Assembly (NCBI GenBank): GCA_041940525.1
Contig: JBGTSB010000002.1
Coordinates: forward strand, 76,688 to 140,687
Length of the DNA: 64,000 nt
Direction of reading: 5' to 3'
DNA from: JAKAXS01 sp041940525
GTDB lineage: Bacteria > Pseudomonadota > Alphaproteobacteria > Rhizobiales > Hyphomicrobiaceae
The position numbers were made by a program, and so were the translations under genes. Positions 1 through 8,867 of the stretch are shown here, piece by piece. Position 1 is the first letter of the stretch; the number at the start of each line of letters is the position of its first letter. The notes under the pieces are model-generated. The model was not told the DNA's origin, made no database searches, and saw only the letters and a program-made list of their open reading frames with translations.

Positions 1-3
1 GCA

Positions 4-1101
4 TCATTGGACCACGAGCTCCGCTTGCAATGCGCCAGCTGACTTAATGGCCTGCAAAATGGCGATGATACCGTTCGGTTTGAGCCCCATTTGATTGAGG
101 CCATTGACCAGAAGCTGAAGGTTCGCGCCCTTGACGATCGCGACGTTGCCATCCTGCTGGTCAACGCCGACAGCGCTTTCTGGAATGACAACTGTCTCCC
201 CTTCCGAGAACGGCTCAGGTTGAGAGACCTCAGCGGACTCCGTCACCCGCACAGTCAAATTGCCGTGCGTGACAGCCACGGTCGAAACCTGTACGTCCCG
301 GCCAATCACGATCGTACCCGTGCGCTCATCGATAACAACGCGCGCCGGGGCATCAGCTTGCACAGTGAGATCGCCGATCTCAGCGATAAAGCGCGCCGGA
401 CCGATCCCTTCAGGACGGCGCAACTCAACGCTGTTGAGATCCTTCTCTCGCGCAACCCTTATGCCGAAACGCTCTTCGCCATATCGGTTGATGGCATCCA
501 CGATGCTGATTGCGGTCCCAAAATCCGGATTGCGCAAAACGAGCTCCATACGTGCTGACTCCGCAAGCGCACCGGGAACCTCACGCTCCACCAGCGCACC
601 ATTGGCGACACGACCGGCCGTGGGCACACCCTGCGTCACCGTCTCGGCCTGCCCTTGAGCAGAGAACCCGGTGACCGCGATCGGCCCTTGTGCCACCGCA
701 TAGATCTCGTTGTCTGCCGCACTCAACGGCGTCATCACGAGCGTCCCGCCGCCAAGTGACGTTGCATCACCCAAAGAAGAAACAGTCACGTCGATACGGC
801 TGCCCTTCCCCGCGAACGGAGGCAACTCAGCAGTCACGATCACACCCGCGACGTTCTTCGATCGCGGCCGTGCGGAGTTGAGGTTCACACCCATACGATC
901 GAGCATCGATTGGATGGACTGTTCGGTGAATGGCGAATTGCGCAAGCTATCGCCCGTGCCGTTCAAGCCAATCACGAGACCGTAACCGACAAGCTGGTTG
1001 GAACGTACGCCCTTGACCGACACGATATCCTTGATACGCGTCCCCGCCGACACCGGCGCAGCCACCATCAACACGACAAGTATAAGTAACAAGCGGTTCA
1101 T
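4..1101 (-). CDS. flgI: flagellar basal body P-ring protein FlgI
   Basis: FlgI polymerises in the periplasm into the P ring, the bushing around the flagellar rod in the peptidoglycan layer. The 365-residue product has the usual family length. It starts with a Sec signal peptide (hydrophobic residues 4-19, cleavage near PVSAG), followed by the conserved FlgI opening RIKDIVSVKGVRSNQLVGYG and the GLNGTGD motif. The start overlaps the stop of flgA by four bases, so the two are translationally coupled; FlgA is the P-ring assembly chaperone. The gene is complete, with its stop codon three bases from the window edge. The operon probably continues to flgH/fliL/fliP outside the window, as in rhizobia (inference). 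Confidence 0.96.
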   Translation of the reverse strand: MNRLLLILVVLMVAAPVSAGTRIKDIVSVKGVRSNQLVGYGLVIGLNGTGDSLRNSPFTEQSIQSMLDRMGVNLNSARPRSKNVAGVIVTAELPPFAGKGSRIDVTVSSLGDATSLGGGTLVMTPLSAADNEIYAVAQGPIAVTGFSAQGQAETVTQGVPTAGRVANGALVEREVPGALAESARMELVLRNPDFGTAISIVDAINRYGEERFGIRVAREKDLNSVELRRPEGIGPARFIAEIGDLTVQADAPARVVIDERTGTIVIGRDVQVSTVAVTHGNLTVRVTESAEVSQPEPFSEGETVVIPESAVGVDQQDGNVAIVKGANLQLLVNGLNQMGLKPNGIIAILQAIKSAGALQAELVVQ

Positions 1102-1583
1102 CGTGCGCTCACCCTGACGACCCCATCAACGCCAACGATCCCGCGAACGACCAAACCGCTATCCGGATTGCGCAGGGACACCATCTCGCCCACAGCGCCA
1201 GAAGACAACGCCTTACCAACGCCGGAAATCACCAAGCCGCTCGCACGGAACTCGATGCGGTAAGTCTTGCCTTGCTTAACCGCATCCGGCACGCGGATGG
1301 CGTTCAAAGCAATCGGCTTGCCAGGCAGCAACGTACGCCGCGCGACCTTCCCAACCAGCATGTCACGTCCCTTGTAGACAGGCATGCGAACAGCCCAAGA
1401 CGCCTTGAATGGCCGGTCTTTGAGGACGTGATCACTGATGATATCTCCAGGATAGATTACGACATTCGGCACCGGCAGCATCTTCGCCTCGACAGCGAGC
1501 GCACCCGTGGCGCAAAACGCGAGAGCGAAGATCGCTCCCGCGTTGCGAATGACATTACCGGTAAAGCGGCTCAATCGGCCCAT
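1098..1583 (-). CDS. flgA: flagellar P-ring assembly chaperone FlgA
   Basis: FlgA is a periplasmic chaperone needed for assembly of the FlgI P ring. The 161-residue protein has a signal peptide (about residues 12-30, ending GALAVEA) and a SAF-like C-terminal domain with the family pattern of PGKPI, then RxGxxVxV-like strands ending GIVGVDGVVRVSAR. It is shorter than enterobacterial FlgA, as is usual in alphaproteobacteria. It lies between flgG and flgI in one minus-strand operon, 15 bases downstream of flgG and overlapping flgI by four bases. Confidence 0.9.
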   Translation of the reverse strand: MGRLSRFTGNVIRNAGAIFALAFCATGALAVEAKMLPVPNVVIYPGDIISDHVLKDRPFKASWAVRMPVYKGRDMLVGKVARRTLLPGKPIALNAIRVPDAVKQGKTYRIEFRASGLVISGVGKALSSGAVGEMVSLRNPDSGLVVRGIVGVDGVVRVSAR

Positions 1584-1598
1584 CAGAACCCTCTGACG

Positions 1599-2387
1599 TT
1601 AACGGATACCCTTCGCGACCGTGCTGTACATTTCGTCGGACGCCGAGATCACTTTCGAGTTCATTTCATAAGCGCGCTGCGCGGAAATCAGCTCGGTGAT
1701 CTCCTTGACGGGATCCACGTTCGAAGACTCCAAATACCCCTGATGGATCTTGCCGTAGCTAATGTCTCCGGCCACGCCGAGCTGAGCTGCACCGGAAGCA
1801 ACGGTTTCGCGGAAAAGGTTGTCGCCCAAAGGCTCAAGACCGACGTCATTGATGAAGTTAGCCAGCGTGAACTGGCCCAACTCCTGTGGCTGCGCTTGTC
1901 CATCAATCGTCGCGAAGATGCGGCCGTCCTGATTGATCTGAATATCCGTTGCGTTATCCGGCACCGTGATTGCAGGCTGAACCAGATAACCCTCAAGCGT
2001 CACGATCTGACCAGTCGCGCTCTTATTGAAAGAACCAGCTCGCGTATAAAACAGCTCACCGTTCGCACCCTGAACCTGGAAGTAGCCGCGCCCATTGATC
2101 GCCATATCGAACCGGTTGCTCGTCTGCGTCAGAGGACCTTGTTGATGCAGGTTCCGGACAGCGGCCGTGCGCACACCTAAACCGATCTGCGCGCCTTCGG
2201 GAACGACATCTGCACCACCCCGGTTTGGCGTACCGGCCACGCGCTCTGCTTGATAGAGCAAGTCGGTGAATTCTGCGCGCATCCGCTTGTAGCTAGTCGT
2301 GTTGATGTTCGCGATGTTGTTCGCGATCACCTCGACGTTGGTCTGCTGGGCGTTCATGCCTGTGGCGGCGATAGACAGGGCTCTCAT
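1599..2387 (-). CDS. flgG: flagellar distal rod protein FlgG
   Basis: FlgG forms the distal rod, the drive shaft through the L and P rings. The 262-residue product matches family length. It opens MRALSIAATGMNAQQTNVEV, with the Flg_bb_rod motif NNIANINTTSYKR at residues 23-35, and ends with the Flg_bbr_C signature YLESSNVDPVKEITELISAQ followed by the amphipathic terminal helix. No cleavable signal is expected, since rod proteins leave by the flagellar type III system. It is fourth in the flgB-flgC-fliE-flgG-flgA-flgI order. Confidence 0.97.
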   Translation of the reverse strand: MRALSIAATGMNAQQTNVEVIANNIANINTTSYKRMRAEFTDLLYQAERVAGTPNRGGADVVPEGAQIGLGVRTAAVRNLHQQGPLTQTSNRFDMAINGRGYFQVQGANGELFYTRAGSFNKSATGQIVTLEGYLVQPAITVPDNATDIQINQDGRIFATIDGQAQPQELGQFTLANFINDVGLEPLGDNLFRETVASGAAQLGVAGDISYGKIHQGYLESSNVDPVKEITELISAQRAYEMNSKVISASDEMYSTVAKGIR

Positions 2388-2397
2388 TTAATCAACC

Positions 2398-2712
2398 TCA
2401 AATCGGCATACGTGACAGTTCCAGGTACGCGGCCACGGCCTTGTCCCTGATAGCGATGGCAGTCTTTAGTGTCTGCTGAGCATCCATGACCGCACTCACG
2501 ACCTCCTGCGTGGAGGCTTTGCCTTGCATGCCAGCCAGCGAAACAGCTTCGCCCTGCTTCATGCTTTGCACGGCATCAGTCATTAGATTCGAGAGAACCT
2601 GAGTGAAGTCCGACGGCATGGTGCCAGCGGTTGTCACTTCAGACCCAGTAATGCGCGGCGTATCGGTAGAACCGGCGACAGGAGATTTGAGTGCTGTTAC
2701 TGGATCAATCAT
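2398..2712 (-). CDS. fliE: flagellar hook-basal body complex protein FliE
   Basis: FliE joins the MS ring to the proximal rod. The 104-residue length is typical. The C-terminal two thirds carry the conserved FliE pattern: the GEAVSLAGMQGKASTQEVVS segment, then VMDAQQTLKTAIAIRDKAVAAYLE, ending RMPI. It overlaps flgC by one base and precedes flgG by ten bases. Confidence 0.94.
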   Translation of the reverse strand: MIDPVTALKSPVAGSTDTPRITGSEVTTAGTMPSDFTQVLSNLMTDAVQSMKQGEAVSLAGMQGKASTQEVVSAVMDAQQTLKTAIAIRDKAVAAYLELSRMPI

Positions 2713-3134
2713 CAGCCATCACTCCTCAAGAGATCGATTGTCATGGAGATCATTTCGCGCGCCTGCTTGATCGTCTGCAGGTTGGCTTCGTAAGACCGGC
2801 TAGCCTCACGCATATCTGCCATCTCGGTAAGCATGTTCACGTTCGGCATTTTTACGTACCCATTCGCATCCGCTGCCGGATGTGCCGGATCATGCTCTAG
2901 CCGGAACGGCTCTTGATCAACATCGATGCTGTCGATCTTGGCAAAGTTGACACCGGTATCGCGGTCGACTTCACCCTCAAACGTGACAACCTTCCTCGCG
3001 TACGGATCTGCGCCAGCGGTCTTTCCGGTCGACTCAGCGTTCGCAAGATTCTCCGATACAATCCTCATGCGCATCGACTGTGTTTCAAGTCCCGATGCTG
3101 CAATTTTCGAAGATAGTTTGAGAGCATCAACCAT
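2712..3134 (-). CDS. flgC: flagellar proximal rod protein FlgC
   Basis: FlgC is a proximal rod subunit exported by the flagellar type III system. It shows the family features: ASGLETQSMRMRIVSENLAN near the N terminus, an internal DPAHPAADANGYV segment and the C-terminal YEANLQTIKQAREMISMTID helix. I place the start at the ATG at 3134. A GGGAGGAAG ribosome site precedes it by 6 bases and overlaps the end of flgB; the alternative at 3140 is a TTG. This gives 140 residues. It sits between flgB and fliE. Confidence 0.94.
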   Translation of the reverse strand: MVDALKLSSKIAASGLETQSMRMRIVSENLANAESTGKTAGADPYARKVVTFEGEVDRDTGVNFAKIDSIDVDQEPFRLEHDPAHPAADANGYVKMPNVNMLTEMADMREASRSYEANLQTIKQAREMISMTIDLLRSDG

Positions 3135-3136
3135 AA

Positions 3137-3526
3137 TCAACTTCCTCCCTTGGCCGCTGAAAGAAGCATCCTGTGGAACGAGCGCATGATAGACGTGTTC
3201 AAGGAAAACTTGCCCTTCGTCTCACCGGACTTCAGGAGCTCTTTCTCGATGCTGACCGAGTTGCCGGAATGAACCGTGTCCCATGTCGCACTGTCGACCA
3301 CCGAAGCGTCCTGAGAAATGGAAGCAGCCTCAGGAGCCATATGACGGGGATTGGAAACAGACATCGACAGCCGCACTTTCTCCATCTGGAAGTCGAAGGG
3401 TTCCAGATCGAGCGCCTTGAAGCCAGGCGTGTTTACGTTCGCGATATTACCCGCGATCGTGGTTTGCCGCGCGGCCAGGTACGTGTTGTGGCGTCTACCA
3501 AGCGCGAAAAGATGAATTGGGTCCAT
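3137..3526 (-). CDS. flgB: flagellar proximal rod protein FlgB
   Basis: FlgB is a proximal rod subunit. The 129-residue product has the conserved N-terminal segment LAARQTTIAGNIANVNTPGF (residues 17-36) and the terminal helix FHRMLLSAAKGG. It is the first gene of the flgB-flgC-fliE-flgG-flgA-flgI operon. About 66 bases separate its start from the end of the upstream gene, so a promoter may lie there, though I see no clear one. Confidence 0.93.
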   Translation of the reverse strand: MDPIHLFALGRRHNTYLAARQTTIAGNIANVNTPGFKALDLEPFDFQMEKVRLSMSVSNPRHMAPEAASISQDASVVDSATWDTVHSGNSVSIEKELLKSGETKGKFSLNTSIMRSFHRMLLSAAKGGS

Positions 3527-3592
3527 GCGTTCCCCCGAGAACCTGTGGCTCTAAAGTGGGGGATTTATCTTGTCCGAGGCTGGCGGCTTTCG

Positions 3593-4081
3593 TCAGACAG
3601 CAACTTCACCTTGCGACAGATCAGCATCGGCCAAGGCAGCTAAGCGGCTGATCCACTTACGACCTGGCAACCTTGCAGAAGCAAGAGCGTCCTTGAGCAT
3701 CTGCGTGTTGAGGTCGGGGTCGCAGCTTGCATCAGCAAACGACAAGAATGTCATTTCAACAGTTGCTCGCTGATCCGAAAGGCCAAGCCGGAAATAAGCC
3801 TGTACGCCCTGATGCTCGAACACCATGTCGAGGCAAATGCGTGGATCGCCATCCCAACCCATCTCGACATCACCGCTCATGCCAAACTTCAACGTACCAG
3901 GCAGATAGTGCAGCTCGGTCGACGAGTTGACGATATTCTCCAAGTTGCCGAACAGATCGAGCCGGATGAACGCAATATAATCCTGCAGGTCCACCATCCT
4001 CAATTCGGCGGCCACTCTGTCCAAACCCGATGCTAGGGCATGCTCCCGCTCAAGAGTATAGGCATCGCCAGATTTTCTCAT
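3593..4081 (-). CDS. uncharacterised flagellar-locus protein
   Basis: I do not recognise this 162-residue soluble protein. It has no signal peptide or membrane segment. Residues near the middle read as a beta-rich domain (LHYLPGTLKFGMSG, then RICLDMVFEHQGVQAYFRLG), and the N-terminal third is helical and acidic. The ATG at 4081 is chosen because it lies one base beyond the flhB stop and the GGGGC of the flhB tail serves as its ribosome site; a longer reading frame to 4120 would overlap flhB. Its position between flhB and flgB on the same strand suggests a flagellar role. It matches no canonical rod, switch or export protein. Confidence 0.7.
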   Translation of the reverse strand: MRKSGDAYTLEREHALASGLDRVAAELRMVDLQDYIAFIRLDLFGNLENIVNSSTELHYLPGTLKFGMSGDVEMGWDGDPRICLDMVFEHQGVQAYFRLGLSDQRATVEMTFLSFADASCDPDLNTQMLKDALASARLPGRKWISRLAALADADLSQGEVAV

Positions 4082-4082
4082 T

Positions 4083-5174
4083 TCACGCCCCTTGCATTCC
4101 ATTCTCAACAACGCGGCCACGCTTAGTCAGGTAAATAATCAGCTCGGCAACAGCCTTATAGAACTCCGGCGGTATCATCCGGTCGATCTCGACAGCCTTA
4201 TACAGCGAGCGTGCCAAGGCCTTATCTTCGATCACCGGGATATCGTTCTTCTCCGCCACTTCACGAATCTTCAAAGCGATGATGTCACGGCCCTTGGCGA
4301 CAACCATTGGCGCTTTTGATTCAGATTTCACATAGCGAAGTGCAACCGCGTAGTGGGTAGGGTTGGCGATCACGAGCGTCGCCTTCGGCACATCGTCAAT
4401 CATGCGCCGGCGCGCCCGATCACGTTGTAGCGACTTCAGACGGGCTTTGATCAACGGATCGCCGTCCATCTGCTTATGTTCGTCCTTGACCTCTTGCTTG
4501 GTCATGCGCAAGTCGCGGTGCCATTTGTGCCGTGTCCAGGCAAGGTCCGCGACGACCAGAACAACAAGTGGCACACACAAGCCAGAGATCATATACATGA
4601 CGGTCGACAGCACGATGCCAGGCACCAACGTCGGCTCAGAATAGAGCGCATTGATGACGTCGCCCTGCGAGCTGTAGATCAAAAACGCCGCCAGCGCGCC
4701 GACAATGATGAGCTTGGAAAGCGACTTCAAGAACTCAACGAAGCCACGGACCCCGAACACCTTCTCCCACCCCTTCTTCAAGGAAATGTTCGAAGCCTTC
4801 GGCTGTATCCGATTGAGCGTCATACGCGGCGTGTTTTGGGCCGCCGTGGCCATGATACCAATAAAGCTAAAAGTCAAAACCACCGGCAAGAATGCGCTCG
4901 CCATTTCTCCAAGGACCGCATGAAAGACGGAAATAGCATCCGGACCAGCTTCTAGCCGGAACTCGCCGGGGGAGTCGATGAGGCGCTCCAGAACACCGCG
5001 CATATGCATCACACTATCTGGCAGGAAGAACCACGCGGCCATAATCATGCCGATGAGAGAGCCCAACATCGAAACCTCGCGCGATACAGGAACGTTGCCC
5101 TTATCAAGAGCGTCCTGTATCCGCTTGGCAGTGGCGGCCTCGGTTTTACTCTCTTTATCTTGGTCTTGTGACAT
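4083..5174 (-). CDS. flhB: flagellar type III export switch protein FlhB
   Basis: FlhB is the membrane export-gate component that switches secretion from rod/hook to filament substrates. The 363 residues contain four hydrophobic segments (about 36-52, 90-110, 145-165, 185-210), a linker and the cytoplasmic domain. The autocleavage motif NPTH is present in VIANPTHYAVAL at roughly residue 270. The N terminus carries the usual charged TEAATAKRIQDAL stretch. The downstream gene starts directly at its stop. In many rhizobia fliG follows flhB, but here fliN does not have fliG between. Confidence 0.96.
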   Translation of the reverse strand: MSQDQDKESKTEAATAKRIQDALDKGNVPVSREVSMLGSLIGMIMAAWFFLPDSVMHMRGVLERLIDSPGEFRLEAGPDAISVFHAVLGEMASAFLPVVLTFSFIGIMATAAQNTPRMTLNRIQPKASNISLKKGWEKVFGVRGFVEFLKSLSKLIIVGALAAFLIYSSQGDVINALYSEPTLVPGIVLSTVMYMISGLCVPLVVLVVADLAWTRHKWHRDLRMTKQEVKDEHKQMDGDPLIKARLKSLQRDRARRRMIDDVPKATLVIANPTHYAVALRYVKSESKAPMVVAKGRDIIALKIREVAEKNDIPVIEDKALARSLYKAVEIDRMIPPEFYKAVAELIIYLTKRGRVVENGMQGA

Positions 5175-5235
5175 GTCAGACCAACCTATTTATTGGCATT
5201 CCAGCAGGGCGAAACGGCCCCAAAAAAGCAAAGCT

Positions 5236-5619
5236 TTACGCCGGCTTGTCGTTGCCACCAGGCCCCACGACTTCCGTCAGAGAAATTCCGAACCGGGAAC
5301 TGGCTTCTTCCAGAACAACAACCTCCCCCCGCGCGACCACACGGCCATTCACCGTCACGTCGACCGGCTCACCCACACGGCGGTCGAGCGGGATCACTGC
5401 GCCACGACCTAGCTTCATCAGCGCCGAAACGGGCATCGTCGTTGTCCCAAGCACGATCTTTACGGAAACCGGAATCCGCATGATCGTATCCAAGCTATCC
5501 GTCACGACTCCGCTGCCGCCCTCACCGCCATTCAAGGACTGGGCGAGGTTGTCGAGCGATGGCTGAAGCTGCGACGAAAGATCGTTTTCCTCTTGCTGCT
5601 CAGAAGCCGTATCCGACAT
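5236..5619 (-). CDS. fliN: flagellar motor switch protein FliN
   Basis: FliN builds the lower C ring that binds CheY-P and sets rotation direction. The C-terminal SpoA domain is clear: IPVSVKIVLGTTTMPVSALM, then GRGAVIPLDRRVGEPVDV, then VNGRVVARGEVVVLEE and FGISLTEVV. The N-terminal 40 residues are acidic and glutamine-rich. I start at the second ATG (5619) because the GAGGGA ribosome site abuts the first ATG at 5625 with no spacing. About 127 residues, normal for FliN. It lies between motA and flhB; no fliM is adjacent. Confidence 0.92.
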   Translation of the reverse strand: MSDTASEQQEENDLSSQLQPSLDNLAQSLNGGEGGSGVVTDSLDTIMRIPVSVKIVLGTTTMPVSALMKLGRGAVIPLDRRVGEPVDVTVNGRVVARGEVVVLEEASSRFGISLTEVVGPGGNDKPA

Positions 5620-5660
5620 AGTCATTCCCTCTATTGATATCTAATGCGGTGTGAAGATGC

Positions 5661-6545
5661 TTACGCCGCCGCCGCGGCAGCACCGCCGCCGCCGCCACCG
5701 CCGGTCGTCTCTTCTTCCACCTCGTCAATCGTCGGCCGCTCGTAAGCGGAGATGGTCTTACGCCCATACTCAATCGCGACCTGCGGCATCGCGCCATTCA
5801 TGAAGGCAAGCAAAGTCTGTTTGACCAGAACATAGAGGCGCATCTTCTTGCTGCGCACCGTCTTGACCTTGGTGGCCAGCGGCGTCACCACTGCATACGA
5901 GAAGAAAATGCCGGCGAACGTACCCACCAGCGCCGCGCCAATCAGCGCCCCCAAGACTTCCGGAGACTCACTAATCGCAGCCATGGCTTTAATAACGCCC
6001 AAGACAGCAGCGACGATTCCAAGAGCCGGCAAGCCTTCCGAAACGGCCGTCAAGGCATCGTAAGCCTTCATCTTATCGTACTTGACCGTGTTGATCTCTT
6101 CCTCCATCAGCGCCTCGATCTCGTGGGTCCGAGCGTTGCCAATGATGATCAAACGGCAATAGTCACAGATGAACGTGCGCAATTCGACGTTGTTCAAGAC
6201 CGATGGAAACTTCTGAAAGACAGCCGACTCTTCCGGATTATCGATGTGTGCCTCGACCTCGTTGCGAGGCTTGGAGCGCAACTCGCGCATCAGCGTGTGA
6301 AGCACACCCAATACGTCGAGATACTCGCGGCTCGTCGGTACGGCGTTCTTGAATGCCTCGACAGTCGCCTTGCCCGAGTCCTTGATCACCTTCATCGGAT
6401 TGGCGATGACGAACGTACCGAGAGAGGATCCGCAAATAATAACGAATTCCCAAGGCTGCCAGATGACGTCAACATGACCACCCATGGCCATGAAGCCGCC
6501 GAGCATACAAGCAAGCGTTATGACAAGTCCGAGGATAATAGTCAC
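5661..6545 (-). CDS. motA: flagellar motor stator protein MotA
   Basis: MotA is the proton-channel stator subunit pairing with MotB. The 294 residues include four membrane segments (about 2-20, 28-46, 165-187, 200-222), a large cytoplasmic loop with conserved charged residues, and the signatures MLGGFMAMGGH and GLPALGIVAAVLGVI. I prefer the GTG start at 6545 (MTIILGLVIT...), since GGAG precedes it at proper spacing and this matches usual MotA N termini; a TTG lies 15 bases upstream. The C terminus is odd: a run of seven glycines then six alanines follows EETT. No motB is in the window. Confidence 0.95.
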   Translation of the reverse strand: MTIILGLVITLACMLGGFMAMGGHVDVIWQPWEFVIICGSSLGTFVIANPMKVIKDSGKATVEAFKNAVPTSREYLDVLGVLHTLMRELRSKPRNEVEAHIDNPEESAVFQKFPSVLNNVELRTFICDYCRLIIIGNARTHEIEALMEEEINTVKYDKMKAYDALTAVSEGLPALGIVAAVLGVIKAMAAISESPEVLGALIGAALVGTFAGIFFSYAVVTPLATKVKTVRSKKMRLYVLVKQTLLAFMNGAMPQVAIEYGRKTISAYERPTIDEVEEETTGGGGGGGAAAAAA

Positions 6546-6731
6546 GGGTAGCCGCTCCAAAACAAATTGGTTGCAAGCATGAACTAGACCCTGAAACCCT
6601 TACGCGAGCCTGGACCAGACACGCCATTCAGCTGATTCTCTTCAGGTTCAAGCAAGCCTCTCGGGCCACAATGAAATCATCGAATTTCTAGGCGTCCGAC
6701 CCTGTGCGCCCGGCAAGCTAATTGGTGAATT

Positions 6732-7454
6732 ATGCAACCCAGCATTTACGTCAGCCTTTCCGGCCAGATCGCTATGGAAAAGCGCCTGGAGACAATCGCC
6801 CACAACGTGGCAAACACCTCCACGGCCGGGTTCCGGGCGGAAGAGGTCCGCTTCGAGACCATTCTATCCCAGGCTTCCGCCGATCCGACCGCCTATGCCA
6901 ACCGCGGCGATACATACTTGTCCCGCCAGAGTGGAGCGCTTCTTGAAACCGGAAATCCGCTAGACGTTGGCATCAAAGGCGATGGTTTCTTGGGGATTCA
7001 GACGCCAGCGGGCATGGTCTACACGCGCGACGGCCGGATGCAAATGGCCAACGACGGTGAACTGCAAACCATTAACGGTCATCCAGTTCTTGATGCTGGC
7101 GGCGCGCCCATGCAGCTCAACCCGAACGGTGGAGACATCCAGATCGCCGCAGACGGAACGATCACCCAAAACGGTCTTCGGGTCGGCGCCCTCGGCCTGT
7201 TCAACATACCCGAAAACGCTCAGCTCTCGCGGTACAACAACTCCGGCGTTATACCCAACCTCCCGGCTGAGCCGACGCTAGATTTCGCCAAGAACGGTTT
7301 CAAGCAAGGCACGGTGGAGCAATCCAACGTCAACCCCGTCTCGGAAATCACCAAGCTGATCTCGGTGACCCGCGCCTTCGAGGCCATCTCCAGCGCAATC
7401 AGCCAAACAGACCAGCAACAGCGCGAAAGCATCAGAACTCTTGGGCCGTCATAG
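6732..7454 (+). CDS. flgF: flagellar proximal rod protein FlgF
   Basis: FlgF is a rod protein between FlgC/FlgB and FlgG. The 240-residue product has the rod motif AHNVANTSTAGFRAEEVRF at residues 28-46 and the FlgF/G C-terminal signature KQGTVEQSNVNPVSEITKLI. A GGTGA ribosome site sits just upstream. It is divergent from motA and starts a short plus-strand unit with fliI (15-base gap). This is the standard rhizobial motA/flgF-fliI divergence. Confidence 0.95.
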   Translation: MQPSIYVSLSGQIAMEKRLETIAHNVANTSTAGFRAEEVRFETILSQASADPTAYANRGDTYLSRQSGALLETGNPLDVGIKGDGFLGIQTPAGMVYTRDGRMQMANDGELQTINGHPVLDAGGAPMQLNPNGGDIQIAADGTITQNGLRVGALGLFNIPENAQLSRYNNSGVIPNLPAEPTLDFAKNGFKQGTVEQSNVNPVSEITKLISVTRAFEAISSAISQTDQQQRESIRTLGPS

Positions 7455-7468
7455 ACGGGCAATAGCCA

Positions 7469-8857
7469 ATGACCGTAGCATCAGTCGCGACTGCGCCAAC
7501 GCCGCCGCTACCGCCAACAGCCCTTGACCGCCTGAGCGAAGCGCTAGCCGGCATCGCACAGCAACCGCCTCTGCGCGAAGGCGGTATCGTAACGGAAGTC
7601 TCATCCGCCTTCTGCCGTATCACCGGTCTTTCGAAAACCGTAAAGCTCGGCGATACGATAAGCCTTGAAGGCGAAGCATTCGAACTTGGCGAAGTCGTCC
7701 GCATCGAGTCCGAAACGATCACCGTCAAACCGTTTCAGTCGCCCATCCAGGCCGTTCTGGGGACCTTTGCCTGGAAGCGGGGGCCAATCACCGTCGCACC
7801 TCACCACAGCTGGAAAGGCCGAATGATCAATGCGCTCGGCGAACCTGTCGACGGAATGGGTGAGTTGAAGAACGGGAAGCGCCTGGTTACGACCAACGCC
7901 GAGCCACCACCGGCAATTGACAGACAGCGCGTGACCAAACCGGTTAAAACCGGAGTTCGCGTCATTGACCTCTTCACACCTATCTGCGCTGGTCAGCGCC
8001 TTGGCATCTTCGCGGGATCCGGCATCGGCAAATCAACTCTGCTCGGCATGCTTGCCAAAGCGCAGGGCTTTGACACAGTCGTTGTAGCGCTGGTCGGCGA
8101 ACGCGGACGAGAGGTGCGCGAGTTCATCGAAGATTCACTTGGCGAAAGTCGTACCCGCGCCATCACCGTGGTCTCAACGGGCGACGAAAGCCCGATGATG
8201 CGCCGGCTTGCTCCCAATACCGCTATGACGATCGCCGAGTACTTCCGCGACGCCGGAGAAAGCGTACTTCTGATCGTGGACTCAGTAACCCGGTTCGCCC
8301 ATGCCGCCCGCGACGTCGCAATGGCCGCCGGCGAACCGCCAGTCGCGCGTGGATACACACCCAGTGTCTTCAGCGACATGCCGAAACTACTCGAGCGCGC
8401 GGGCCCAGGCCTGGAAGGCCAAGGCTCCATCACCGGCATCTTTGCAGTACTTGTCGATGGCGACGATCACAACGATCCCGTAGCCGACAACATTCGCGGC
8501 ACGCTCGACGGTCATCTCGTGCTCGACAGGTCAATCGCCGACGAAGGCCGGTTTCCTGCCGTTAACGTCCTCACATCCGTTTCGCGCTTGGCACAAAAAG
8601 TTTGGACGCCTGAACAGCAAACCTTGATGCGTAAACTCAAGGCCATGATCGCCCGTTATGAAGATACCCGCGACCTCCGGCTGATCGGCGGATACAAGCG
8701 AGGCACCGATGCCGAACTCGACACCGCCATGGTACACGTGCCTCGCGTCTACGAATACCTGCGCCAAGGCCCCGGCGATCCAATCGCACAGGACACGTTC
8801 CAAGAGCTTGCACAAGCGCTCGCCCAACAGCCCGACGACGGTTTCCAGAAGCAGTAA
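7469..8857 (+). CDS. fliI: flagellum-specific export ATPase FliI
   Basis: FliI is the cytoplasmic ATPase of the flagellar type III exporter. The 462 residues include Walker A GSGIGKST (about residues 184-191), the ERGREVREF arginine/glutamate motif and Walker B LLIVDSVTRFAHA. The family signature PSVFSDMPKLLERAG is also visible. The N-terminal 40 residues are a variable, proline-rich start. It follows flgF on the plus strand. The FliJ-like and FlgN-like genes that could partner it lie on the opposite strand downstream. Confidence 0.97.
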   Translation: MTVASVATAPTPPLPPTALDRLSEALAGIAQQPPLREGGIVTEVSSAFCRITGLSKTVKLGDTISLEGEAFELGEVVRIESETITVKPFQSPIQAVLGTFAWKRGPITVAPHHSWKGRMINALGEPVDGMGELKNGKRLVTTNAEPPPAIDRQRVTKPVKTGVRVIDLFTPICAGQRLGIFAGSGIGKSTLLGMLAKAQGFDTVVVALVGERGREVREFIEDSLGESRTRAITVVSTGDESPMMRRLAPNTAMTIAEYFRDAGESVLLIVDSVTRFAHAARDVAMAAGEPPVARGYTPSVFSDMPKLLERAGPGLEGQGSITGIFAVLVDGDDHNDPVADNIRGTLDGHLVLDRSIADEGRFPAVNVLTSVSRLAQKVWTPEQQTLMRKLKAMIARYEDTRDLRLIGGYKRGTDAELDTAMVHVPRVYEYLRQGPGDPIAQDTFQELAQALAQQPDDGFQKQ

Positions 8858-8867
8858 GCAGTCCGAG

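Noticed and set aside
1272..2180. Long plus-strand frame (302 codons) opposite flgA and flgG
   Set aside because: It is the antisense shadow of two clear flagellar genes in high-GC DNA, with no family match.
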